Source: Hyphomicrobiales bacterium
GTDB taxonomy: Bacteria > Pseudomonadota > Alphaproteobacteria > Rhizobiales > Beijerinckiaceae
Reading direction: 5' to 3'
Assembly: GCA_019247605.1 (NCBI GenBank)
Contig: JAFBAS010000127.1
Coordinates: forward strand, 1-64,000
DNA length: 64,000 nucleotides
A model generated the notes under the pieces. The model was not told the origin of the DNA. It made no database searches and saw nothing but the letters and a program-made list of their open reading frames with translations. The translations under genes were made by a program, and so were the position numbers. Below, one piece after another: positions 55,172-64,000 of this stretch. The first letter of the stretch is position 1. Each line of letters starts with the position of its first letter.

Positions 55172-56776
55172 ATGGACCGCAGAACGCTTCTGAAAAGCTT
55201 GGCGGGCACGGGTGCGCTTGCGGCCGTTTCGCGCTTTCCGGCCCCAGCCCTCGCGCAAGGCGCGGACGCGCGCACCTTGCGTTTCGTGCCGCAAGCCAAC
55301 CTCGCGAATTTCGATCCCATTTGGGGAACGCAATATGTGGTGCGCAACGCCGCGGCCCTCGTCTGGGACACGCTTTACGGTGTCGACGAGAACCTCGCCC
55401 CGAAGCGCCAGATGGTCGAGAGCGAGACGGTCACCGAGGACGGGCTGACCTGGACCTTCACCTTGCGTCCGGGGCTCAAATTTCACAACGGCGAACCGGT
55501 TCTCGCGAAGGACGCGGCGGCGAGCATGGCGCGCTGGTCGGCGCGCGATCCGATGGGGATCATGCTTCAAGGGATTCAGGAGGAGCTTGTCGCCATCGAT
55601 GACCGAAGCTTCAGATGGGTGCTGAAGAAGCCGTTCCCGAAAATGCTCTTCGCGCTCGCCAAGAACAACGCGCCATGTAGCTTCGTGATGCCGGAGAGCA
55701 TCGCCAAGACCGATCCGTTCAAGCAGATCACCGAATATGTGGGCTCCGGGCCCATGCGCTTCGTGAAGGATGAATGGGTGCCGGGCGCGCGCGCCGTCTT
55801 CGCCAAGAATCCCGACTACGTGCCGCGCAGCGAGCCCGCCTCCTGGCTCGCGGGCGGCAAGAAGATCCTCGTCGATCGCATCGAATGGATCGTGATGCCC
55901 GATCCCGCCACCGCCTCCGCCGCATTGCAGAATGGAGAGGTGGATTGGTGGGAAAACCCCATTTCGGACCTCGTGCCGCTCTTGCGCAAGAATTCGAACA
56001 TCAATGTCGATATCGCCGATCCGCTGGGCAATATCGGCTCGTTCCGCATGAACCACCTTTATCCGCCGTTCAACAATGTGAAGGCGCGCCGCGCCATCCT
56101 GATGGCCTTGAGCCAGGAGGATTATATGCGCGCGCTTGTCGGCTCCGACGACAAGCTGTGGCGGCCGATACCGGGCTATTTCACGCCAGGCACGCCGCTC
56201 TACAACGAGGAGGGCGGCGAGATCCTCAAAGGCAAGCGCGATCTCGACGGGGCCAAGCGCCTTCTCGCAGAAGCGGGCTACAAGGGCGAGCCGATCACCT
56301 GCGTCGTGGCGCAAGACCAGCCGATCACCAAGGCGCAAGGCGATGTCACGGCCGATCTCCTGAAGCAGCTCGGCATGAACGTCGACTTTGTCGCCACCGA
56401 TTGGGGCACAACCGGCACGCGCCGCGCCATGAAGAATCCGCCCGGCCAAGGAGGCTGGTCGATGTTCCACACCTGGCACGCGGGCGCAGATTGCATCAAT
56501 CCGGCGGCTTACACAGCGATTCGTTGCAACGGCGACAAAGCCTGGTTCGGCTGGCCGAACAGTCCCGAAGTCGAAAACGACATCACGGCTTGGTTCGACG
56601 CCAAGACGCTCGACGAAGAGAAGGCCGCGATGCGCAAATTGAACAAGGATGCGCTCGACTTCGTCGTCTATGCGCCGACCGGCTTCTTCCTCACCTACCA
56701 AGCCTGGCGCAAAAATGTCTCAGGAGTGGTGAAAGGCCCCTTGCCCTTCCCTTGGGGCGTGAGCAAGACTGCCTGA
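55172..56776 (+). CDS. Peptide-type ABC substrate-binding protein 2 (SBP_bac_5)
   Basis: 534 residues from ATG 55172, which has AGAGGTG upstream. Twin-arginine-like start (MDRRTLLKSLAGTGALAAVS) and signal end near ALAQGAD. Family 5 binding protein: LRFVPQANLANFDPIWGTQ, ALVWDTLYGVDEN, GLKFHNGEPVLAKDA, RAILMALSQEDYMRAL. It parallels binding protein 1 along its whole length, so the two are probably ancient duplicates, perhaps with different ligands. Followed by the DppB-type permease after 12 bp. Confidence 0.93.
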   Translation: MDRRTLLKSLAGTGALAAVSRFPAPALAQGADARTLRFVPQANLANFDPIWGTQYVVRNAAALVWDTLYGVDENLAPKRQMVESETVTEDGLTWTFTLRPGLKFHNGEPVLAKDAAASMARWSARDPMGIMLQGIQEELVAIDDRSFRWVLKKPFPKMLFALAKNNAPCSFVMPESIAKTDPFKQITEYVGSGPMRFVKDEWVPGARAVFAKNPDYVPRSEPASWLAGGKKILVDRIEWIVMPDPATASAALQNGEVDWWENPISDLVPLLRKNSNINVDIADPLGNIGSFRMNHLYPPFNNVKARRAILMALSQEDYMRALVGSDDKLWRPIPGYFTPGTPLYNEEGGEILKGKRDLDGAKRLLAEAGYKGEPITCVVAQDQPITKAQGDVTADLLKQLGMNVDFVATDWGTTGTRRAMKNPPGQGGWSMFHTWHAGADCINPAAYTAIRCNGDKAWFGWPNSPEVENDITAWFDAKTLDEEKAAMRKLNKDALDFVVYAPTGFFLTYQAWRKNVSGVVKGPLPFPWGVSKTA

Positions 56777-56788
56777 ACGCTCAAAGCC

Positions 56789-57730
56789 ATGGGTGGCTAC
56801 GTCCTGAGGCGCATCCTCTCCACCGTTCCGGTGATGGCGGTGGTGGCGCTCTTCGTCTTCAGCCTCCTTTATATCGCACCCGGCGACCCGGCCGCCATCA
56901 TCGCGGGCGATCAGGCGACGCCCGCCGATATCGAGCGCATCCGCCAGAGCCTCGGACTCGAGCGGCCCTTCCTCGTTCAATTCGGCGATTGGGTCTGGCG
57001 CATCCTGCATGGCGATCTCGGGACTTCGATCTTCACCAGCCTGCCGGTCACGAATCTCATCGCGCAGCGCATCGAGCCGACGGTCTCGCTCATGGTGGTG
57101 ACGCTCATCCTCTCGATCGGCGTCGCGGTGCCGCTCGGTGTCGCTGCGGCCTGGAAGGCTGGAAGTCTCGTCGATCGGCTGGTGATGGCGTTCGCGGTAT
57201 TCGGTTTCTCGGTGCCCGTCTTCGTCATCGCCTACCTCCTCGCCTATGTGTTCGCGCTCGAGCTCGATTGGCTCCCCGTGCAAGGCTACACACCGATCGC
57301 GCGCGGCTTCTGGCCGTGGCTCCAGAACCTCATCCTTCCGTCGATCGCGCTTGGCGCGGTGTATATCGCGCTCATCGCGCGCATGACGCGCGCCACCATG
57401 CTGGAGGTCCTCCAGCAGGATTACATCAAGACAGCGCGCGCAAAGGGGATCGGCCAAGGGGGCATTCTGTTCATCCACGCCTTGAAGAACGCGGCCGTGC
57501 CGATCGTCACGGTGATCGGGCTCGGCATCGCGGCGCTCATCGGGGGCGCGGTGGTGACGGAAAGCGTCTTCGTGATCCCCGGCCTCGGGCGCCTCACGGT
57601 GGATTCCATCCTGCGCCGCGACTACCCGGTGATCCAGGGTCTCGTCTTGCTCTTCAGCTTCGCCTATGTGCTCGTCAATCTTTGCATCGACCTCATCTAT
57701 ACCTTGCTCGACCCGAGGATCCGCTATTGA
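56789..57730 (+). CDS. ABC transporter permease, DppB type
   Basis: 313 residues with six membrane segments. First helix LSTVPVMAVVALFVFSLLY; then the DppB segment PGDPAAIIAGDQATPADIER and IRQSLGLERPFLVQFGDW; transport core with EAA-type loop IKTARAKGIGQGGILFIHAL and the closing VVTESVFVIPGLGRLTVDSI. The partner DppC-type permease begins at a TTG overlapping its stop. Serves one or both of the upstream binding proteins. Confidence 0.94.
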   Translation: MGGYVLRRILSTVPVMAVVALFVFSLLYIAPGDPAAIIAGDQATPADIERIRQSLGLERPFLVQFGDWVWRILHGDLGTSIFTSLPVTNLIAQRIEPTVSLMVVTLILSIGVAVPLGVAAAWKAGSLVDRLVMAFAVFGFSVPVFVIAYLLAYVFALELDWLPVQGYTPIARGFWPWLQNLILPSIALGAVYIALIARMTRATMLEVLQQDYIKTARAKGIGQGGILFIHALKNAAVPIVTVIGLGIAALIGGAVVTESVFVIPGLGRLTVDSILRRDYPVIQGLVLLFSFAYVLVNLCIDLIYTLLDPRIRY

Positions 57731-58656
57731 GCGTCGTGTCCGATCTCGCCTCCGCACCGCTTGCTGAAACGCCTGCCATCGGCGCGCCCAAGCTTCCCGA
57801 CATATTGGCGCCGGTTAAGCCGCATGGGCGGGTGGTCGGCTTTTGCCTTCGCCATCCGACGATTGTGATCGGCGGAGGCATTCTCGTCATCATGATCCTC
57901 ATCGCCGTTCTGGCGCCCTATCTCGGCACCGTCGATCCGACGACGCTTGCCCCGTCGAAGCGCACGCGCGAGCCCTCGGCACTTTTCTGGTTCGGTTCGG
58001 ACATGCTCGGGCGCGACATCTATTCGCGTGTGCTCTTCGGCACGCGCGTCTCGCTCCTCGTCGGATTTTCGGTGGCCTTCCTCGCCTCGTTCATCGGCTT
58101 GGCGATCGGCCTCTCCGCCGGCTTCCTGCGCGCGGCGGATGGCGTGGTCATGCGCGTCATGGACGGCTTGATGTCGATACCGCCCATCCTCCTTGCCATC
58201 GCGCTCATGGCGCTCACGCGGGGCAGCGTCGGCAACGTCATCACCGCGATCACCATCGCCGAGGTGCCGCGCGTCTCGCGCCTCGTGCGGGGCGTCGTCC
58301 TGTCCTTGCGCGAGCAGCCCTTCATCGACGGCGCGGTCGCCGCCGGAACGCGCGTGCCCATGATCATCCTGCGGCACGTCGTGCCGAACACGCTCGCCCC
58401 GCTCACGGTGCAGGCGACCTATATCTGCGCGTCCGCCATGATCACCGAGGCGATCTTGTCCTTTCTCGGGGTCGGCACGCCGCCGATCATTCCGTCCTGG
58501 GGAAACATCATGGCGGAGGGCAGGGCGCTTTGGCAGGTGAAGTTCTACATCGTGCTTTTTCCCGCGATCTTCTTGTCGCTCACCGTGCTTGCCGTGAACC
58601 TCCTCGGCGACGGCTTGCGCGACGCGCTCGACCCGCGCCTCGCGAAGAAGCTTTAG
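57727..58656 (+). CDS. ABC transporter permease, DppC type
   Basis: 309 residues from TTG 57727 (overlaps the dppB-type stop; GAGG lies 8 bp upstream); GTG 57736 is an alternative. The frame extends far upstream but that part is the shadow of other genes. After about 45 cytoplasmic residues comes TIVIGGGILVIMILIAVLAPYLG, then FGSDMLGRDIYSRVLFGTR, and the five-helix core with EAA loop (DGAVAAGTRVPMIILRHVVPN). Works with the preceding permease and the two ATPases. Confidence 0.93.
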   Translation: MSVVSDLASAPLAETPAIGAPKLPDILAPVKPHGRVVGFCLRHPTIVIGGGILVIMILIAVLAPYLGTVDPTTLAPSKRTREPSALFWFGSDMLGRDIYSRVLFGTRVSLLVGFSVAFLASFIGLAIGLSAGFLRAADGVVMRVMDGLMSIPPILLAIALMALTRGSVGNVITAITIAEVPRVSRLVRGVVLSLREQPFIDGAVAAGTRVPMIILRHVVPNTLAPLTVQATYICASAMITEAILSFLGVGTPPIIPSWGNIMAEGRALWQVKFYIVLFPAIFLSLTVLAVNLLGDGLRDALDPRLAKKL

Positions 58657-58687
58657 CGTGGTGTTTCTTACAGAGGACCAATTTGCG

Positions 58688-58776
58688 CCTCATGCCCAGC
58701 CTCGGGCCGGGCATCCACGCTTCGCGACGGTGCGGCGAAAGGCGAGGATGGCCGGCCCGGCGCCCGGCCATGACGC
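58688..58776. repeat. Dispersed palindromic repeat element, copy 3
   Basis: In the 138 bp gap between the second permease and the first ATPase. Contains CATGCCCAGCCTCGGGCCGG with GGGCATCCACGC (58691-58719), a spacer, and AAAGGCGAGG followed by the perfect hairpin ATGGCCGG...CCGGCCAT (58748-58771) and GACGCC. The second half closely matches copy 1. Confidence 0.8.
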
Positions 58777-58794
58777 CGAGAGGGTCACCGATTG

Positions 58795-59780
<986 letters not shown>

Positions 59781-59784
<4 letters not shown>

Positions 59785-60794
59785 ACGCGCCGCTGCTTTC
59801 CGTCACCGATCTCAAGAAACACTTCGCGGTGCGTGGCTCGCGCGGTGCCGCTGCCGGCTTCGTGCGCGCCGTCGACGGCGTCTCCTTCGAGATCGCGCGC
59901 GGCGAGACCTTGTCGCTCGTGGGCGAATCCGGTTGCGGCAAGTCGACGGTCGGGCGCGCGGTCCTGCGCCTCAGCGACATCACGGCGGGCGAGATCGTGC
60001 TCGATGGACGGCGCATCGACGACCTTTCGGCCTCGGCCTTTCGCCCATTGCGGCGGCGCATGCAGGTCGTCTTCCAGGACCCGTTCTCGAGCCTCAATCC
60101 GCGGTTGCGCATCAAGGCTACGCTCGCCGAGCCGATCCGCAATTTCGGCCTCGCGCGCACGGCGGCGCAGATCGAGGAGAAGATCTCGGAGCTTCTCGAC
60201 ACCGTGCGCTTGCCGCGCGACGCCGCGAAACGCTTTCCTCATGAATTCTCGGGAGGCCAGCGCCAGCGCATCGGCATCGCTCGCGCGCTTGCGGCAAAGC
60301 CCGACCTCATCATCTGCGACGAAGCGGTTTCCGCGCTCGACGTGTCGGTGAAGGCGCAGATCGTCAATCTCTTGCAAGATTTGCAAAAGGAGCTCGGCCT
60401 CGCGCTCCTTTTCATCAGCCACGATCTCGCAATCGTCGAGCACATGACGCATCGCGTCGCGGTGATGTATCTCGGCAAGATCGTCGAGACGGCGAAGAAG
60501 CGCGAGATCTTCGCCTCCCCGAAGCACCCCTACACCTTCGCACTCCTTTCGGCCGTGCCGGTGCCCGAGCCCGGCAATATGCGCACGCGCATCGTGCTGA
60601 AGGGCGATGTGCCGAGCCCCATCAACCCGCCGCAAGGCTGCCGCTTCAACACGCGCTGCCCTTACGCCTTCGACCGCTGTCGCTCGGAGGAACCCGCGCT
60701 TCGCGATTTGGGCGAAGGGCAATGGGCCGCCTGCCATTTGCACGATCTGCCGGAAGCCGAGAACCCGCTCAGCGGCGGCGGGCACGCCGTATAG
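59781..60794 (+). CDS. ABC transporter ATP-binding protein, DppF type
   Basis: 337 residues from ATG 59781, overlapping the DppD-type stop (ATGA). Walker [14 protein letters not shown], signature [15 protein letters not shown], Walker [15 protein letters not shown]-loop [11 protein letters not shown]. The C-terminal extension has [14 protein letters not shown]. Last gene of the importer operon; a toxin remnant begins about 20 bp after it. Confidence 0.95.
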
Positions 60795-60814
60795 AACGGC
60801 AGCAGATGCTATAA

Positions 60815-60910
60815 GGGCAGTGGGCGATGGCGGTGAATGGCCCATGGCGCATTTGCTTCCGGTTCTCGGATGGACACGCCTGGGAAGTCGAGATCGTAAA
60901 CTATCACTAG
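60815..60910 (+). pseudogene. HigB toxin remnant (C-terminal end only)
   Basis: The frame ending at TAG 60910 reads GQWAMAVNGPWRICFRFSDG, then HAWEVEIVNYH. This matches the C-terminal end of HigB/RelE-type toxins (WRICFRW...VEIVDYH). An in-frame TAA lies at 60812 and the ABC ATPase gene ends at 60794, so the first two thirds of the toxin are absent. The antitoxin gene follows 13 bp later, as in a normal higBA pair. The toxin should be inactive. The match is by memory of conserved residues. Confidence 0.78.
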
Positions 60911-60923
60911 GGAGTGCCAGGAG

Positions 60924-61205
60924 ATGCTTCCCATTCATCCAGGCCGCATCCTCAAGCGTGAGCTTGCGGCGCGCGGCCTTTCAGCGAATAGGCTCGCGCT
61001 GGCGCTTCGCGTGCCATCTGGCCGGATCACCGACATCCTGAACGGAAAACGAGGGATTTCTCCTGAAACCGCGCTGCGGCTTGGTCGGTTTTTCGGTAAC
61101 AGTGCTCACTTCTGGCTCAATCTCGAGACGGCTTACGAGCTCGCTGTCGCCGAGCGCGAGATCGGGGCCAGAGTAATGTCCGAAGTCGAGCCGAGCGCCG
61201 CCTGA
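60924..61205 (+). CDS. higA: HigA-family antitoxin
   Basis: 93 residues; ATG 60924 with GGAG upstream. XRE-type helix-turn-helix: IHPGRILKRELAARGLSANR, LALALRVPSGRITDILNGK, and GISPETALRLGRFFGNSAHF with the HigA-typical FWLNLETAYELAVAE. HigA binds its promoter and blocks the HigB RNase toxin. Here the toxin is truncated (preceding entry), so this is an orphan antitoxin that might still act on other loci. Convergent with the sulfotransferase gene, 19 bp apart. Confidence 0.92.
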   Translation: MLPIHPGRILKRELAARGLSANRLALALRVPSGRITDILNGKRGISPETALRLGRFFGNSAHFWLNLETAYELAVAEREIGARVMSEVEPSAA

Positions 61206-61224
61206 ATCCAAGTCGCGTGAACTT

Positions 61225-63135
61225 TCAGCCAGGAGGCTCCGTAAAGTCGCGGAGTTCCGCGATGAGCGGCGACAGAAATTTCCGATAGGCGGCGGCCCGC
61301 CCTTGTGCCGTCTTGTAGATGGGCCGGCGGACTTGGCTCGCGCTTGCGGTCTTCACTTGGCGCTTGGTCTCATGGAAGGCGAGGCAGTTCTCGCTCCAAT
61401 CGAGCCCGCAATGGGCGATGATGCGCCGTGCCTCGCCTTCGAGGTCCGCGATCACGTCCTCGTAGCGCACTTCGAGGATGCGGCCCTCGGGGAGCACAGC
61501 GCGCCAATGCGCCATCAGCTCTGCATATTTCCGATAATGGCGACCGAGCTCGGCAAGGTCGTAAGTGTGGTTCTGCTCGGCCGAGAACAGGCGCGAGAAG
61601 CAGGAAAGGCAGGTATCGAGCGGGTCGCGCATCACATGGACGATGCGGGCGTTCGGAAGCGCGAGATGAATGAGGCCGACGAAGCAGAAATTCGAGGGCA
61701 TCTTGTCCGTGATGCGCAAGGCCGTCGCCGAATGGCGCCGCAAGCGCGTCACATATTCCCGGCCGAGCCGCGTGAAATCGTCTTTCCCAAGCTCGCGCAC
61801 GCCTTCGGGAAACGCGAGCGGCTCGCCATGTTGCGCCTCGAAGCTCGCGACGATATCGCTCATCAAGGCAAGCTCGCCCGCGCCGTGAACCTTTGGGTGA
61901 CTCGCCAGGATCTGCTCGATCAGCGTCGTGCCCGAGCGTGGCATGCCGAGCACGAAGACGGGGATGGGCGAGGCCTCCCCGCCGCCTTCCTTCGCCGAGA
62001 TGAGCTTCGCGTCGAAGGTCTCACGGATGCGATCGAAGAAGGCGAGCGCGGCGGGCTCGTCATAGGTGATCTTCGCCCGCCGCAAGGCGTTGCCTTCGCG
62101 CATATGGGCGAAGGCCTCGCCGAAATTGCCGAGGTCGTCATGGGCCTTGGCGAGCGCGAAATGGAGGCGCATGCGCGCGAGGGCGGGGAGCGCCTCCACG
62201 TCGCGCGCCATCGCCTCCATTTGCGCGACGCACGCATCGTCGGCCTTCACTTTCCGCAAATCCGCGAGGTTCACGAAGACATCCGCCTGCCGCGAATCGA
62301 TGGCGAGCGAGCGCGAATAGGCGTCGTAAGCTTGTGAAAGCTCGCCCGATTGCTTGAAGACATTCCCCATATTGTTGAGAGCGCCGGCGTAATCGGGCTT
62401 GGCGGCAAGCGCGCGCCGATAAAAGGCGAGCGCCTCCTCTCCGCGCCCGAGTTCGTGAAGGGAAAGCCCCATGGCGTTGAGGGTCTCGGGGTCTTCGGGC
62501 AGAGCAGCGACGGCTCTTTGCGCGGCCGCATGCGCTTCCTCGTGCCGGTTCTGGTCGAGCCGAAGGAGCGCCACGTAAGTGAGCGTCTTCGCGTTGTCGG
62601 GAGCGAGCGCGAGGGATCGTTCGAGAAGCTCCGAGGCTTCCTCGTATCGTTCGAGATCCCGCAAAGCGAGCGCGAGGTTGTTGAGCGTAAGCGGGTCGTT
62701 TGGGCTCAACGCAAGCGAGCGGCGGTAAAAGAGTTCCGCTTCCTCGAGCCGGTTGAGCTCGCGCAGCACCGTGCCGAGATTGTTGAAGGCGGCCGCATAG
62801 TCGGGCTTGATGCTGAGCGCTTGCCGATATGCAGCGGCGGCTTCCTCGTGGTTGCCGCGCGCCCGAAGCGCGTTCCCGAGATTGCAATAGGCATCCGCGA
62901 ATGCCGGTTGCAGCGCGACGGCTCGCCTGAACAATACCTCGGCTTCTTCGAGCTCGCCGCGCTCATATTGCACGGAGCCGAGATTGTGGAGGGCATGCGG
63001 ATTGTTGGGCGCAAGCTCGAGCGCGCGTCGCGCAGAGATTTGCGCACCGTCGAGATCGCCGGCGAGCCTCGAAATCTCGGCGAGATCGCCATGGTAATGC
63101 GCGACCGTGCCATCGGCCGCAATCGCGCGCCGCAA
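61225..63135 (-). CDS. TPR-repeat sulfotransferase-family protein (5' end uncertain)
   Basis: 636 residues from TTG 63135. Residues about 1-335 are nine or so tetratricopeptide repeats (for example PHALHNLGSVQYERGELEEA, ADAYCNLGNALRARGNHEEA). A sulfotransferase-like domain follows (about 380-630) with the PAPS-binding loop VFVLGMPRSGTTLIEQIL and the later HVMRDPLDTCLSCFSRLF. TPR-like coding sequence in the same frame continues upstream to about 63330 without any ATG, GTG or TTG, so the true start is not this TTG; a frameshift near 63330 is possible. Likely substrate: peptide, glycan or lipid; unknown. Confidence 0.82.
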   Translation of the reverse strand: MRRAIAADGTVAHYHGDLAEISRLAGDLDGAQISARRALELAPNNPHALHNLGSVQYERGELEEAEVLFRRAVALQPAFADAYCNLGNALRARGNHEEAAAAYRQALSIKPDYAAAFNNLGTVLRELNRLEEAELFYRRSLALSPNDPLTLNNLALALRDLERYEEASELLERSLALAPDNAKTLTYVALLRLDQNRHEEAHAAAQRAVAALPEDPETLNAMGLSLHELGRGEEALAFYRRALAAKPDYAGALNNMGNVFKQSGELSQAYDAYSRSLAIDSRQADVFVNLADLRKVKADDACVAQMEAMARDVEALPALARMRLHFALAKAHDDLGNFGEAFAHMREGNALRRAKITYDEPAALAFFDRIRETFDAKLISAKEGGGEASPIPVFVLGMPRSGTTLIEQILASHPKVHGAGELALMSDIVASFEAQHGEPLAFPEGVRELGKDDFTRLGREYVTRLRRHSATALRITDKMPSNFCFVGLIHLALPNARIVHVMRDPLDTCLSCFSRLFSAEQNHTYDLAELGRHYRKYAELMAHWRAVLPEGRILEVRYEDVIADLEGEARRIIAHCGLDWSENCLAFHETKRQVKTASASQVRRPIYKTAQGRAAAYRKFLSPLIAELRDFTEPPG

Positions 63136-63338
63136 AAGATTGATCGCGACAGGCAGAGCGCCTGCCCGATAAGCGATGATTCCGTAAAGATGCAGCGTCG
63201 CGGCGTGCCCCGGCGCCGCCGCGAGAATATTCTGGCAGAGCGCTTCCGCTTCGGCGAGGCGCTCGCCGCGAAAATGCTCGACGGCGAGCGCGAGCGCCTG
63301 GTCGATCGAGAGTTGTTTATCGGAAGAGATGCTGACAC

Positions 63339-63648
63339 CTGAGGCGGTTGGGAGATGGATTCCCCCGCTTATATCGTGTCCGTGGAGCTGGCTATATGGG
63401 CGCCCAACCGACGAAACGGAGTCACGAAATGCCCGAGCTTGACCTTTGCGATCACGTGGCGGGGCACGGCACTCAATTCGTCTGCGATCAAGGCGAGGCG
63501 TTGACGGGTGACTCCGACGAACTCGGGCAGCAACGATGTTCCCGGTCTAATCTGTTTACGTCCCGTTTATATGGGGTCGTGCCCTCGCGAATGGAATGTT
63601 TATGGGCGGCCATTGATATAGAGCCAGCATTCGATTGGGAGATCTTGC
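63339..63648. other. Intergenic region upstream of the kdp micro-ORFs
   Basis: About 310 bp between the sulfotransferase 5' region and the first micro-ORF. Plus-strand frames here (for example from 63348) do not resemble proteins. It should contain the promoter of the kdp operon, and perhaps that of the divergent sulfotransferase. No KdpE site could be named from sequence alone. Confidence 0.5.
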
Positions 63649-63804
63649 GTGCTCGGCATCGTCTTTCTTGCGCTCGGCTTCGTCCTCTACCTGGCCGGTG
63701 CCTGGCATGACGCGCTGCGCAGGGTAGGCCAGGGGTCTTACCGAACCTCGTCCATGCGCCGGGGCGAAATGCGTCAGCTGATGACCGTGAAGACCTTCAG
63801 GTGA
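63649..63804 (+). CDS. Small membrane peptide upstream of kdpF, micro-ORF 1
   Basis: 51 residues from GTG 63649; GGGAGA lies 7-12 bp upstream. The first part (VLGIVFLALGFVLYLAGAWH) is a membrane segment and the tail is basic (RRVGQGSYRTSSMRRGE). Its leader and first codons closely match micro-ORF 2: TTGGGAGA..., then GTGCTCG(G/A)CATC(G/A)TCTT. This implies tandem duplication. It may be a small subunit-like or leader peptide of the Kdp K+-ATPase; unproven. Confidence 0.55.
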   Translation: MLGIVFLALGFVLYLAGAWHDALRRVGQGSYRTSSMRRGEMRQLMTVKTFR

Positions 63805-63849
63805 GCCGAGCGCCATTCGCGTAATTCCAAGTCCGTTTGGGAGACTCTC

Positions 63850-63933
63850 GTGCTCGACATCATCTTCTTGGCGCTCACCTTGGCGCTCTTCCTCGTCGGG
63901 GCCGGCTACGCCGTGCTCTGCGATCGGCTCTGA
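63850..63933 (+). CDS. Small membrane peptide upstream of kdpF, micro-ORF 2
   Basis: 27 residues from GTG 63850 with TTGGGAGA upstream: VLDIIFLALTLALFLVGAGY ending AVLCDRL. One membrane helix with a short polar tail. Similar tiny ORFs ending in CDRL sit before kdpF in many alphaproteobacterial kdp operons, to my knowledge without an assigned role. It ends 10 bp before the kdpF start, so it is probably in the same transcript. Confidence 0.65.
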   Translation: MLDIIFLALTLALFLVGAGYAVLCDRL

Positions 63934-63943
63934 AGACGCCGCC

Positions 63944-64000
63944 ATGCTCGAACCCATCTTCGGCCTCGTGGTCTCGCTGGTGCTCGGCTTCTATCTCCTC
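63944..64000 (+). CDS. kdpF: KdpF, K+-transporting ATPase F subunit (cut by window end)
   Basis: The first 19 codons are visible (MLEPIFGLVVSLVLGFYLL), then the window ends. A single hydrophobic helix right after the CDRL-type micro-ORF fits KdpF, the 25-30 residue peptide that stabilises the KdpFABC potassium pump; kdpA, kdpB and kdpC should follow outside the window. The call rests on position and composition, since the sequence is too short for a firm match. Confidence 0.65.
   Translation, partial: MLEPIFGLVVSLVLGFYLL

Noticed and set aside
53380-56701. Two minus-strand frames of 663 and 588 codons antisense to the M81 peptidase and binding protein 2
   Set aside because: The plus strand encodes recognisable proteins with good starts; these are shadows.
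55774-57726. Long upstream extension of the DppC-type permease frame
   Set aside because: It overlaps binding protein 2 and the DppB-type permease in another frame and is Arg-rich; the real start is at 57727 or 57736.

Overview
This is GC-rich chromosomal DNA, densely packed with genes, from an alphaproteobacterium most likely in the Hyphomicrobiales. The clues are a nearly complete hopanoid (hpn) locus, GapR (DUF2312), DUF930, DUF2147 and PsiF-type proteins, and short dispersed palindromes. I cannot place the genus. No rRNA, tRNA, CRISPR array or intact insertion sequence was seen.

Layout. 1-2.7 kb: a secreted propeller-like protein (cut by the window edge), a secreted protein with about 30 cysteines, and a PsiF-repeat protein, all on the minus strand. 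2.9-4.7 kb: a class III nucleotide cyclase, then the decayed 3' end of an M20 peptidase gene. 4.7-12.9 kb: a minus-strand peptide/opine-type ABC importer operon (binding protein, two permeases, a double ATPase) ending in a FAD oxidoreductase, with a divergent LysR regulator. 12.8-16.7 kb: a minus-strand oxidative cassette (class II aldolase, Rieske oxygenase, membrane desaturase, TIM-barrel isomerase).

17.2-39.8 kb is a lipid region. It opens with four genes that resemble a lipid head-group pathway: a CDP-alcohol phosphotransferase, the HpnL membrane protein, a nucleotidyltransferase and a PhyH-type oxygenase. Next come outer-membrane lipid trafficking genes (mlaA, hpnN, hpnM), then dxs-hpnA-hpnB-hpnC-hpnD-hpnE-shc-hpnG on the plus strand and hpnI-hpnJ-(gap)-ispH-hpnH on the minus strand. 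Together they supply isoprenoid precursor (Dxs, IspH), build squalene (HpnC/D/E), cyclise it (Shc), add and trim the C35 side chain (HpnH, HpnG), decorate the head group (HpnI, HpnJ) and move the product to the outer membrane (HpnN, HpnM, MlaA). The head-group deacetylase HpnK is not here.

40.2-48.7 kb: a TAXI-type binding protein, a 901-residue membrane-anchored low-complexity protein with a Sel1-like end, DUF2147 and DUF930 proteins, two small lipoproteins, and an M24-fold protein without metal ligands. An AT-rich 0.5 kb gap lies at 44.2-44.7 kb. 48.7-51.4 kb: gapR and pheT (no pheS beside it). 51.7-60.8 kb: a second peptide ABC system with two paralogous binding proteins on either side of an MlrC-like M81 metallopeptidase; palindromic repeats lie in three of its gaps. 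60.8-61.2 kb: a truncated higB toxin remnant with an intact higA antitoxin. 61.2-63.3 kb: a TPR-sulfotransferase whose 5' end lacks a normal start codon. 63.6-64 kb: the start of the kdp potassium-ATPase operon, with two related micro-ORFs before kdpF.
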